NCBI RefSeq assembly: GCF_042453785.1
Contig: NC_091676.1
Coordinates: 503,501 to 567,500 of the forward strand
Source of the DNA: Malus domestica
Lineage: Eukaryota > Streptophyta > Magnoliopsida > Rosales > Rosaceae
Length of the DNA stretch: 64,000 nt
Reading direction: 5' to 3'
A model generated the notes under the pieces. It was not told where the DNA came from. It ran no database searches and saw only the letters and a program-made list of their open reading frames with translations. The position numbers and the translations under genes are program-made. Below, in pieces: positions 55,236-64,000 of this stretch. Position 1 is the stretch's first letter, and each line of letters opens with the position of its first letter.

Positions 55236-58200
55236 ATGGGGGTCCAAGATTTCTGGGTTTTCATTTTTGTTATTGGGTTTTGCTTCCAAGCTCGGATTTT
55301 AAGCTCTCAAAACCTGACATGCAATCCCAACGATTTGAAAGCATTGGAGGATTTCAGGAACGGTATAGATTCTGTGATTGATGGGTGGGGCAGCAAATTT
55401 TCACCTGATTGCTGTAAATGGGCAGGCATCACTTGCAATTCTTCGTCCTCTCTCGGATTGAACTATTCCATTGATACTTATAGAGTGGTAAAACTGGAGC
55501 TTCCAAAGAGAAGGCTACTGGGGAATCTCTCTGCATCTTTAGGGACCTTGGACCAGCTCAGAACCCTCAATCTCTCTCACAATTTCCTCAAGCACTTGCT
55601 TCCCTTTTCGCTCTTCCATTTGCCAAATTTAAAGCTCTTAGACTTGAGTTCTAATGACTTTTCCGGCCCCATTCCTGTCGATATCGATTTGCCTTCAGTC
55701 CAGTTCATTGAAATTTCTTATAACTTTTTGAATGGTTCCCTTCCAGCTAGCATCTGTGACAGTTCTACTCAGCTTCGAACTCTGAAGTTGGCTGTGAACT
55801 ACTTCTCTGGTAACCTCCCACCAGGTCTTGGCAATTGTATTTCCTTGGAGCACCTCTGTCTAGCCATGAATAATTTCAATGGCAGTGTACCCGAAGGTAT
55901 ATTTCGTCTGCGAAAGCTAACCCAGTTGAACATTCAAGATAACAAGTTGTCAGGGGCCCTCAGCGAAGAATTCGGTAATCTCAGTAACCTTGTTCGTTTG
56001 GATATCTCAACTAATGGGTTTTCAGGAACTATCCCAGATGTTTTCCACAGCCTTGGAAGATTACAGAATTTTGTGGCTCATTCAAATCGTTTTGGTGGTC
56101 GGATACCCCCTTCTTTGTCGAGTTCATCGACTATCACTTTGCTTAATTTGAAAAACAATTCATTGCAGGGCACAATTGATCTTGATTGTTCAGCAATGAC
56201 TAGTTTGACCTCTCTTGATCTCGGTTCCAATCGGTTTGATGGGCCTATTCCCTCCAATCTTCCCTCCTGTCAACATTTGAATACTGTCAATCTTGCCCGT
56301 AACAACTTCACTGGTGAAATCCCAGAAAGCTTCAAGAGTTTCCATAGCCTCTCTTACATCTCGCTGTCAAATTGCAGCCTTTCCAATATCTCTTCTGCCC
56401 TTCAAATTTTACAGCAGTGTCAGAACCTGACTACTTTGGTTCTCACCTTGAACTTCCGCAGCGAACAATTTCCTGCTGATCCAACCCTTCATTTTGAAAA
56501 GTTGAAGGTTCTTGTTATTGCAAACTGTAGGCTCACAGGTGTAATACCCCAATGGTTGAGTACTAGCAGCAGATTGCAGTTGTTGGATATATCATGGAAC
56601 CAATTGGAAGGAACAATTCCAGTCTGGTTTGGTAATTTTAGCAGTCTTTTCTACTTGGACATGTCTAATAATTCCTTAACGGGGGAAATCCCGAGAAGCT
56701 TAACTGGACTCCCGAGCCTCATTAATGGGAGGATCTTCATTGAGGAACCTTCACCTGATTTCCCTCTTTTCATGAAGAAGAATGTAAGTGCACGAGGGTT
56801 GCAGTACAATCAAGTTGGGAGCTTTCCACCAACGCTGGAACTTAGTAACAATAATCTTAGCGGACCAATCTGGCCAGAGTTTGGGAAACTGAAATCGCTT
56901 CATGTTTTGGATCTGAAGTGCAACAATCTATCAGGACCGATTCCGAGTAATTTATCTGGGATGGCAAGCTTAGAGACTCTGGATTTGTCTCATAACATGC
57001 TTTCAGGGAACATACCGCCTTCGTTGGTCAAACTCAACTTCTTGTCCAAGTTTAATGCTGCAGACAATCAGTTATACGGGGTGATCCCTACAGGAGGTCA
57101 GTTTTGGACCTTCCCAAATTCAAGCTTTGAAGGGAACAATCTTTGTGGCGACCATGCGCCCCCATGTCCATCAAATGTGCATTATCCCCCTGGGAAGCCC
57201 AGCAAAACAAGGAAAAATAGAGGAGTTGTTATTGGTATTGCTGTCGGAATTGCATTTGGAACAGCATTTGTTCTTGCTCTCATGTTCATAATTGTGGTGC
57301 GGGCACATAGCCGGAGAGAGGTTGATCCTGAAAGAGAGGACCACGATACCAACGGGAAGGATTTGGAAGAACTCGGGTCAAAACTAGTGGTTCTGTTCCA
57401 AAACAAGGATGCTAATAAAGAGCTCTCTCTTGATGACCTTCTACAATCTACCAACAATTTTGACCAAGCAAATATCGTCGGTTGCGGGGGTTTTGGTCTG
57501 GTTTACAAGGCCAGCCTTCCTGATGGTAAGAAGGTTGCTATCAAGCGGCTTTCTGGTGACTGTGGCCAGATGGACAGAGAATTCTGCGCTGAAGTTGAAA
57601 CCTTGTCAAGAGCTCAACATCCAAATCTTGTACCTCTTCAGGGTTATTGCACGTATAAAAGTGACAGGCTCTTGATATATTCTTACATGGAGAACGGTAG
57701 TCTGGATTACTGGTTACATGAGAAAATCGACGGTCCAACCTCTCTAGATTGGAATGTGAGGCTTAAGATTGCTCAAGGGGCAGCGAGAGGGCTTGCTTAT
57801 TTGCACCAGTCATGCGAGCCCCACATCCTTCATCGGGATATAAAGTCAAGCAACATCCTTTTGGATGAGAATTTTAAAGCGCACTTGGCGGATTTTGGTC
57901 TTGCAAGGCTCATACACCCGTATGCTACTCATGTAACAACTGATCTTGTTGGGACATTAGGCTACATCCCTCCTGAGTACAGCCAAGCCTCTGTCGCTAC
58001 TTACAAGGGCGATGTGTACAGTTTCGGGGTTGTTCTTTTGGAGCTGCTCACCGGAAAAAGGCCGATGGATATGTGCAAACCAAAAGAATGTCGGGATTTG
58101 ATCTCGTGGGCATTTCAGATGAAGAGGGAAAAGAAGGAAAGCGAGGTGTTTGATCCATTCATTTGTGACAAGCAGCACGATGAGGAACTGTTGTGTGTTT

Positions 58201-58301
58201 TTGAGATTGCATGCCTTTGCTTAAGCGGAAGCCCGAAGGTGAGGCCTTCAACTCAGCAGCTAGTTACTTGGCTCGACAACATTAACACCAAGAAAGTTTA
58301 G
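55236..58301 (+). CDS. PSKR1: Phytosulfokine receptor kinase (PSKR1 type)
   Basis: Single exon, 1021 residues, close to the usual PSKR1 length. Signal peptide (to about 27), LRR N-cap (CCKWAGITC), about 21 LRRs with the island near 494-530 (EEPSPDFPLFMKKNVS), and a transmembrane helix near 664-688 (VVIGIAVGIAFG...). The kinase is complete: glycine loop GCGGFGLVYKA, VAIK lysine, HRDIKSSNILL, DFGLARL and a PPE activation-segment end. The stretch LISWAFQMKREKKESEVFDP aligns with the region described as a guanylate cyclase centre in Arabidopsis PSKR1. The receptor binds the sulfated peptide phytosulfokine at the plasma membrane, with SERK co-receptors, to promote growth and modulate immunity (family knowledge). 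Long tracts are nearly identical to RLP1/RLP2, while other parts are clearly different, which suggests gene conversion. Confidence 0.96.
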   Translation: MGVQDFWVFIFVIGFCFQARILSSQNLTCNPNDLKALEDFRNGIDSVIDGWGSKFSPDCCKWAGITCNSSSSLGLNYSIDTYRVVKLELPKRRLLGNLSASLGTLDQLRTLNLSHNFLKHLLPFSLFHLPNLKLLDLSSNDFSGPIPVDIDLPSVQFIEISYNFLNGSLPASICDSSTQLRTLKLAVNYFSGNLPPGLGNCISLEHLCLAMNNFNGSVPEGIFRLRKLTQLNIQDNKLSGALSEEFGNLSNLVRLDISTNGFSGTIPDVFHSLGRLQNFVAHSNRFGGRIPPSLSSSSTITLLNLKNNSLQGTIDLDCSAMTSLTSLDLGSNRFDGPIPSNLPSCQHLNTVNLARNNFTGEIPESFKSFHSLSYISLSNCSLSNISSALQILQQCQNLTTLVLTLNFRSEQFPADPTLHFEKLKVLVIANCRLTGVIPQWLSTSSRLQLLDISWNQLEGTIPVWFGNFSSLFYLDMSNNSLTGEIPRSLTGLPSLINGRIFIEEPSPDFPLFMKKNVSARGLQYNQVGSFPPTLELSNNNLSGPIWPEFGKLKSLHVLDLKCNNLSGPIPSNLSGMASLETLDLSHNMLSGNIPPSLVKLNFLSKFNAADNQLYGVIPTGGQFWTFPNSSFEGNNLCGDHAPPCPSNVHYPPGKPSKTRKNRGVVIGIAVGIAFGTAFVLALMFIIVVRAHSRREVDPEREDHDTNGKDLEELGSKLVVLFQNKDANKELSLDDLLQSTNNFDQANIVGCGGFGLVYKASLPDGKKVAIKRLSGDCGQMDREFCAEVETLSRAQHPNLVPLQGYCTYKSDRLLIYSYMENGSLDYWLHEKIDGPTSLDWNVRLKIAQGAARGLAYLHQSCEPHILHRDIKSSNILLDENFKAHLADFGLARLIHPYATHVTTDLVGTLGYIPPEYSQASVATYKGDVYSFGVVLLELLTGKRPMDMCKPKECRDLISWAFQMKREKKESEVFDPFICDKQHDEELLCVFEIACLCLSGSPKVRPSTQQLVTWLDNINTKKV

Positions 58302-58725
58302 CTTTGTTTTTTAGATAATGAAGCCAGGGAAACCCTGGTTGTACAGCAACATATCTTACTTGTATAAGAAGTTATATTTCCTGATCTATAAATTGTTATA
58401 TTTGCATTCTCAACGTTGGTTTTTGTTGTAAATATTTATCCTCGACGGAATTGGTTTCGTATTGTCGCCGTGCGGCATATCAGCAACGACAACGGTTGTA
58501 AGAACGTGCTTCTTTTTCGTGTAGAAATCACTTCTACTTTTAAGCGCCTTTAACATAAACGCTTTTATATAAACCTGTCAAAAGGTGCTTCTCCAAAAAG
58601 GCGATTCCACAACTGCAAATCGCTTTTAAGTTTTTCTACCAAACGTTTCAGAAGCAAATCCCAAACAGGCACTCTGTTATCTTTCTTTGCTTTAGAGTTC
58701 AAACATCTTGAAGACAATAGGCGAC

Positions 58726-59164
58726 CGTTGAAATTTTGGACGTAGCCAATTGACAATTGCAATGTCGTGCATTCCCCCAAACCCATTCACATCGACATCA
58801 ATTTATGAAAGAAAGTCTACAAAACCGAATTTGTTTTCTCTCTAGACCTTACTGTCCGGAGCCTAAGAATCACGAAATCTGGTTCTTAGTTTGTTTGAAA
58901 CAGACATCAAAGTCCTTGGTTTGTGTGAGGTAATCGTTGAAATTTGGACGTAGCAATTGACAATTGCAATGTCGTGCATTCTCCCAAACCCACTCACATC
59001 GACACCAATTTCTGAAAGAAAAGTCTACAAAACCGAATTTGGTTTCTCTATGTACCTTATTGTCTGGAACCTAAGGACCATGAAATTTGGACCCTTGGTT
59101 TGTTTGAAAGAGAGATCAGAGTCCTTGTTTGAAAGAGAGATCAGAGTCCTTGGTTTGTGTGAGG
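58726..59164. repeat. Tandem duplication of about 205-230 bp
   Basis: Copies 58726-58930 and 58935-59164, both running from CGTTGAAAT through CAATTGCAATGTCGTGCATT to TTTGTGTGAGG. The second copy has an inner 25-bp duplication (59103-59127 and 59128-59152). Confidence 0.9.
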
Positions 59165-59407
59165 TGAGCCAGCAGAATGAGTTAAATGGTAACGGTCGTA
59201 TTCAATTTGAGTGGTTCTTAGACTACGAGAAGCGAAATCCCAGATGATGTATGTCCTACAAAACCACAAATGTAGTCATATATTTTTTTTATTTGTTCAT
59301 TTGACATTTAATTAATTAACTAAAATTATGGTGTTAGTCAGAAAGGATGACGTGATGGACCAACTCTTGTGTCTCACGGGATTTCTTTGACGACCGGTGG
59401 TCTAACA

Positions 59408-59763
59408 CTATGTTTGGATGAAGAAATTTAACATTACTAAGGAATTTTAAAATGACGGAAATTGAAATGAAGGGATTTTATTTTCTAGAATTTTTTAATT
59501 TTGTTGTTTGGTTAACTTAAAAGAATAATAGAATTGAAAACGGAATTTGTTAATTTTAAACTCTCAATCATAGAAATTGGGAAATGACACCTATTTACAT
59601 GAAATTTAAACTTGGAAATTGGAGGCCCCAAATTCCAAGTTTTTTTTTCCACGCGAAAATTCTAAATTTCTATGTTATAAATCCAAACAAGAGAATTTGT
59701 GCATGTCAATTTATAAATTCTGACTTTTATCCAAATTCCAAGTTTATTTCACTCATCCAAACA
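59408..59763. mobile_element. MITE of about 355 bp
   Basis: The left end TATGTTTGGATGAAGAAATTT and the inverted right end CTGTTTGGATGAGTGAAAT are partners, with AAATTCC-rich subterminal repeats between. No clear target duplication. Confidence 0.6.
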
Positions 59764-60051
59764 GAAAAAAGAAACCCGCAAACTATACAGGACGGAAATT
59801 TCCATTCGTATTTGCAAACCAATACCTTAAACAAACCATTTATCCACTTGTATTTTTCCAGCCAGCCTTATACGCTTTCAAATTGACGAGCAAGTGTGAA
59901 TCGAGAAATTTTCTGACATAAACATCCACACGGCTGTAGATAAACTCGAAAACAATATCGGGGCACATGATTTGGTGGCCTGCGAATTGCGATTGCCAAA
60001 CAATAAGATATGACATGCCAGTTCTACTACATTTTTAATGCCAGCTTATAT

Positions 60052-60054
<3 letters not shown>

Positions 60055-60103
<49 letters not shown>
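60055..60103. repeat. GA microsatellite
   Basis: About 24 GA/AG units, the longest dinucleotide run in the window. It lies about 300 bp beyond the end of the aldo-keto reductase gene, probably in or near its 3' UTR. Confidence 0.92.
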
Positions 60104-60111
<8 letters not shown>

Positions 60112-60398
60112 CAGAAGTACACAACACATCGAAATCTGATTTCGTAAATACATGTTAAAGAACAACAAAAGAAAAGAAGAACAGATTGAATCATTCGTGT
60201 TTGTCTAAAAAAAAGAAAGAAATATTTGGCACTTGAATTGATAATATCTGTTCTGAATAATTTCTAAGCATCCACAAACAACCAGAAATCTTGCAAACAA
60301 TGGGCACACATATTATGAGATGGTCACTTCTTTGAACAAAAATGGCACATTGTATGAGGAGGAGGAGGAGAACGAGGATATTATTATCTATCGGCGTA

Positions 60399-63300
60399 TC
60401 AGGCATTGGATTCCATGTCATCTTCCATCTCATGCACAGCTTGAAGTGGAACACTTCCAGACATAAACCCACTCTCCGATAGATTATTCAAAGGACCGTT
60501 TCCAAACAAGCATACCTGGGGCTCGATCTGGTTCAAGCGGTTCCACTCATCATCTGATAGAGACCAACTGAAGATGTCTATGTTTTTTCTTATCCTATCA
60601 GGCTTCAGGCTGCAAGGCAGCACACTGGTTCCTCTTTGCAGCCCCCAACACAAAATCACCTGAAACAGATATCAAGTGTGACTCAAATCACAAGCACTGC
60701 CTTTATTTCTGGTACTGATTGAGGACAGAATCATCTGGGAATAAGTTTTGGTCTCCTATGCTTAGTAGCGCATTCATGTTTTAGCAGCCAAAAACCCAGT
60801 GGCGGTTTTGATATTTAATGGAAACACAACTGGTTCCACCTTAGGTGCTTAGTCTGAAAAGTACCATTGCATGAAGGGCTGTAAATGTTTTATGGCCCAA
60901 ACCGATACAGAAAAATCTGAAACTAGAATGATCGGGACCCTAAAATATGTAATGAAGCAAAACACTATTGCAATCAGAGCATCCACATATTGAATTCATG
61001 CAATTGCTTTTTCAAATTTCTGACTGCCTGAATTGCTTTGCATTAAAAAGCACAAACGATGAAGATGGTGGTTTCCATCCCTACCATAACCATGCTTGCA
61101 GAATTTAAAGATGAAAAGTAAAATGTTGAAAAACACCAATTACAAAATTCTGGCTCATGTGTAGTACAAATCACCAGCGAAACTATAACTTCCAAACACG
61201 TACCAACCCCATCTCATTTCTAAACATAAATGTGCCACGCCTAGCTTAGATAGCATAGTCACTGGCGGACCAAGCATACCAAGTTACCAACACCAGGTAT
61301 AACCCCTCTCCTTAAATACGTATTATTGTGTAGTTTCTGTTTTAAGTATAACATTCCTTAGGACATCACCAATAGCAAAAATAGCATAGAGTTATTGGTG
61401 GGGCAAAGAAGAATGAAGAGAAACTAATGTTGATTCAGCATATTATTGAGGTCCTAATTCAATGAGGGATCCACTCCAGACCTTTCGGTTTATAATCTAG
61501 TTATCTCCAGTCTTGGTTTATATCTTCTGAAAGTCAATCTTGCAAGTTCAACCTATCTATAGCAAGGGGATAATGGCACAAACTTCAGACTTCGGGAAAT
61601 TTTATAGAAGTCTACTCTGATATGGGTCTTGAAATCAAAAGGATATTCAAATTATGTAATATGAATGGTACCTCCATTTCTGGTACATAGCTTGAATGAC
61701 ATGAGTAGTAAGGAGAAAAAGAAAGGACTGGAATCTAAAGTACCTGCTCAGGTGTTTTTCTGTGTCGGTCTGCTATCTCTGAAACTGTTGATATTTTCAG
61801 CATAGGCCCATGCACAGACCTTGACCTCCTGAATGATATGCGAGGAGTTCCAGGTTCATCTTCCCCACCTGAACTGCTATCAGATGGTCCAGGAGTAGAA
61901 GTTGGGACTCCTAAGGGTGTGTGAGCAGACACATGGATACCTTTCAATTGACAGAACTTTACAAGTTCATCTTGCCTCCAAAATGGGTGCAACTCCACCT
62001 AAAAATCATAAATCAAAAAAGCAACCTGAATTATGTTATAATATCATAGATTGAGTAGCTTCAAGACCAGACCCTAACAATCTAGATTGAAACAATGATG
62101 ATTGGATACTAATTAAAATCTAGCAAAGATGAATGTAAAAATGCAGCCACTGTACTGGAAAAGAGTTGGGTTTCCAGTGTCAACATTGAGTCAGAAAGAA
62201 AGTCATGAGAGGTTTTAGTCCTACAAATCAGTCTCTTTTCAATAAAATTAGATTCAAGTTTCAACTAGTTTTGGAGCACAAATGCAGTGACGTTGGCAAT
62301 ATATATTAGAAAGGATGTGATATCCACACACCTCATTTTACTTCTCACACACCTTTTTAATTTTCGGCCGTCAAATCGGATGAATTGAAGAAGATCAATG
62401 GACAGAAATTATCAAAGGGTGTGTGAGAAGTAAAATGGGGTGTGTGGATAGCACACCCCTATTAAAATATCAAAGAAAGTTCAAAGATCGGTGAAGAGGT
62501 AAAATTCAGTCTTTAAGTTCATTTTCCAGCCAGACTGTGCTAGTAGGCCAATTCTTACCAACTCAAATGATGTTTTTCTGTATTTCACATAACATATGTA
62601 TACCCAATTACCCATTTACCCAAGTAGAACCTAAATGAGCTGCTTCAATACAGGTTATGTTATGCAATATTGTTATATAAATGCAGGTTCCTTCATGTTG
62701 CACTGAATCCCACCGTTCAACACTTACAATTACTAGGACCGTCAACCAAATAATGGAGAAAGTGCAGGACATGCTTTGTTCATGCGAGTAGATTGTAGCA
62801 AAATAGTTGCTGAAAAACCTACTTATCTAACTAGATTTTCTCGTCAAATGTTACTAGATTAAGTCACTCGTCTACTCTAACATATTAGACCCATGGATCG
62901 ACTTTGTAATCAAACAAGAAGCAGAAAAGGAAAAATAAAGATATGGAAATACATTGCATCATTCAAACAATAATAAATACTTATAAAAGATGCTGAAATG
63001 TTAAAAATAGCAAGAATGATCTACCGAAACCAACCTGATTGACAGCAGGTACAATCTTTGCAAATTTAAGCAATTGTTTGATTTGTGAAACACTGAAATT
63101 GCTGACCCCAATAGCTCTCACCAGACCCATCTCAACCAGACCTTCCATAGCTTTCCATGCTTTCTTCAACCGATTCAAGAATTGCCTATACTCACTCCCA
63201 GACTTTGAAGGAGGATCAGTAGCATCACCAAACGCCGAGCTGTCAGGCCAATGCATCAAATATAGATCCAAATACGAAACTCCAAGATTCTTAAGAGAAA

Positions 63301-63601
63301 CTTGAACATAGTTCTCGATTTTATTGAGAGAATTCATTGTGCAGTAGAGCTTAGAAGTCAAGAAAACGTCTTCCCTCTTCAGTGAACCCTTAAATGCTTC
63401 AGCTAATGCTTCCCCAACTTCGATCTCATTACCATAAAGATGTGCACAATCTATATGGCGGTAACCAACTGATAACGCCGTTTTTACGGCTTGAACACAA
63501 AGGTCTCCACCACTCTGCCATGTCCCAAGTCCAATGGCAGGAATTCTATGCCCTGTGTTTAACACAAAGTAACTTCCTGGTGTTCCAAACTTTCCCTTCA
63601 T
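60399..63601 (-). CDS. Aldo-keto reductase, AKR4-like
   Basis: Three exons (63601-63035, 61998-61744, 60659-60399) with GT-AG borders and phase-0 introns of about 1.0 and 1.1 kb; 360 residues, longer than the usual 310-330. The fold is a NAD(P)H-dependent TIM barrel reducing aldehydes or ketones in the cytosol. The tetrad is intact: Asp51 and Tyr56 ([11 protein letters not shown]), Lys84 (LTSKL) and His117 (LMHWP). Three oddities: a Ser/Pro/Arg-rich insert of about 30 residues (222-252, with [10 protein letters not shown] and [10 protein letters not shown]) after the sixth-strand region; His215 where most members have the nicotinamide-stacking Tyr (SAHTPLG for SAYSPLG); and Cys290 where the usual PKS lysine contacts the NADPH 2'-phosphate (LPCSLKPDR). 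Substrate unknown. A leader intron may lie between about 63630 and 63927. Confidence 0.92.
62312..62460. mobile_element. hAT-like MITE, copy 2, in an aldo-keto reductase intron
   Basis: Close relative of 12992-13139: ends GGATGTGATATCCACACACC and, inverted, GGGGTGTGCTATCCACACACC. The flanks (ATTAGAAA and ATTAAAAT) look like an imperfect 8-bp target duplication. It lies within the first intron of the gene. Confidence 0.8.
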
Positions 63602-64000
63602 CCTCGAGTTTCAGAGCCAATCGGGTAGACTGTAAATAACCAAGCAATCCTAAATCCCAGAGTGCAACAATCAAATCGAAATTCCAATAATTCAGCTATA
63701 TTAACAGGTGAAATATGAGCTCCAAGCAAACTATCAAGAACCCAAAATCTCAGAAACGGGGACAAAGTATGCAAATCAAGCAAATACCCAAATAATCAAA
63801 CACCAAAAACTGAGAAACCCAAGTCGCAGAAAATCAAAAGAAGACTTCCAGACCAAAAAAGACTGCAACTTTGACTACAAAATTGCCCACAATCTGTATG
63901 TCAAAATGTCAGAAAGAGAGCTCACCACGACAAGAAGCGAAAGAAAAAGCCAATGCTGAATCAAACAATCAAGCCTTTTTCGTTGGAAACCAATAGAAGC
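63602..64000 (-). promoter_or_regulatory. 5' leader and upstream region of the aldo-keto reductase gene
   Basis: On the minus strand a donor (CGTG|GTGAGC near 63927) and an acceptor (TTATTTACAG near 63631) suggest a 5'-leader intron before the ATG at 63601. The promoter probably lies beyond the window. Confidence 0.4.

Larger units (their letters stand above)
58302..59940. other. Interval between PSKR and the aldo-keto reductase gene
   Basis: No gene seen. It holds the PSKR 3' UTR, a tandem duplication (58726-59164) and a MITE (59408-59763). Confidence 0.5.

Overview
This is plant nuclear DNA. It is AT-rich, with intron-containing genes, long introns and many short transposons. Gene content and dispersed repeats suggest a woody eudicot, most likely Rosaceae of the apple/pear group; that placement is inference from familiarity, not a database search.

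Layout. 1-7 kb: a 5'-incomplete PsbQ-like chloroplast NDH-subunit gene (+) converging on a seven-exon DUF3755 nuclear-protein gene (-). 9.1-12.3 kb: a five-exon gene (-) for a 143-residue tail-anchored protein of unknown function, rebuilt here from short exons. 12.4-15.7 kb: repeats only. 15.7-19.7 kb: an LRR receptor pseudokinase of the At1g60630 type (-). 20-23 kb: microsatellites and DNA transposons. 23.4-25.3 kb: a TIPIN/Swi3 replication-fork gene with a CCHC knuckle (-). 26.2-30.7 kb: a glutaredoxin-DEP-DUF547 gene (-).

33-58.3 kb is the centre of the window: four same-strand genes of one family. The last encodes a complete phytosulfokine receptor kinase (PSKR1 type, 1021 aa). The three upstream copies (RLP1-3) keep the signal peptide, the LRRs, the PSK-receptor island and a transmembrane helix, but stop a few residues into the cytoplasm and have no kinase. 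RLP1 and RLP2 lie in a tandem segmental duplication of about 5-6 kb that also copied the 5' end of the glutaredoxin-DEP-DUF547 gene. RLP3 is split by a very young, apparently non-autonomous LTR retrotransposon with matching 464-bp LTRs and a 5-bp target duplication. The two duplicated blocks give filled and empty sites for two DNA transposons.

58.3-64 kb: a tandem duplication, a MITE, a long GA microsatellite and a three-exon aldo-keto reductase gene (-) with an intact catalytic tetrad but an altered cofactor pocket.

Biological idea: kinase-less PSK-receptor ectodomains beside an intact PSK receptor could act as peptide decoys or as receptor-like proteins needing an adaptor kinase. The sequence supports the architecture; the function is inference.
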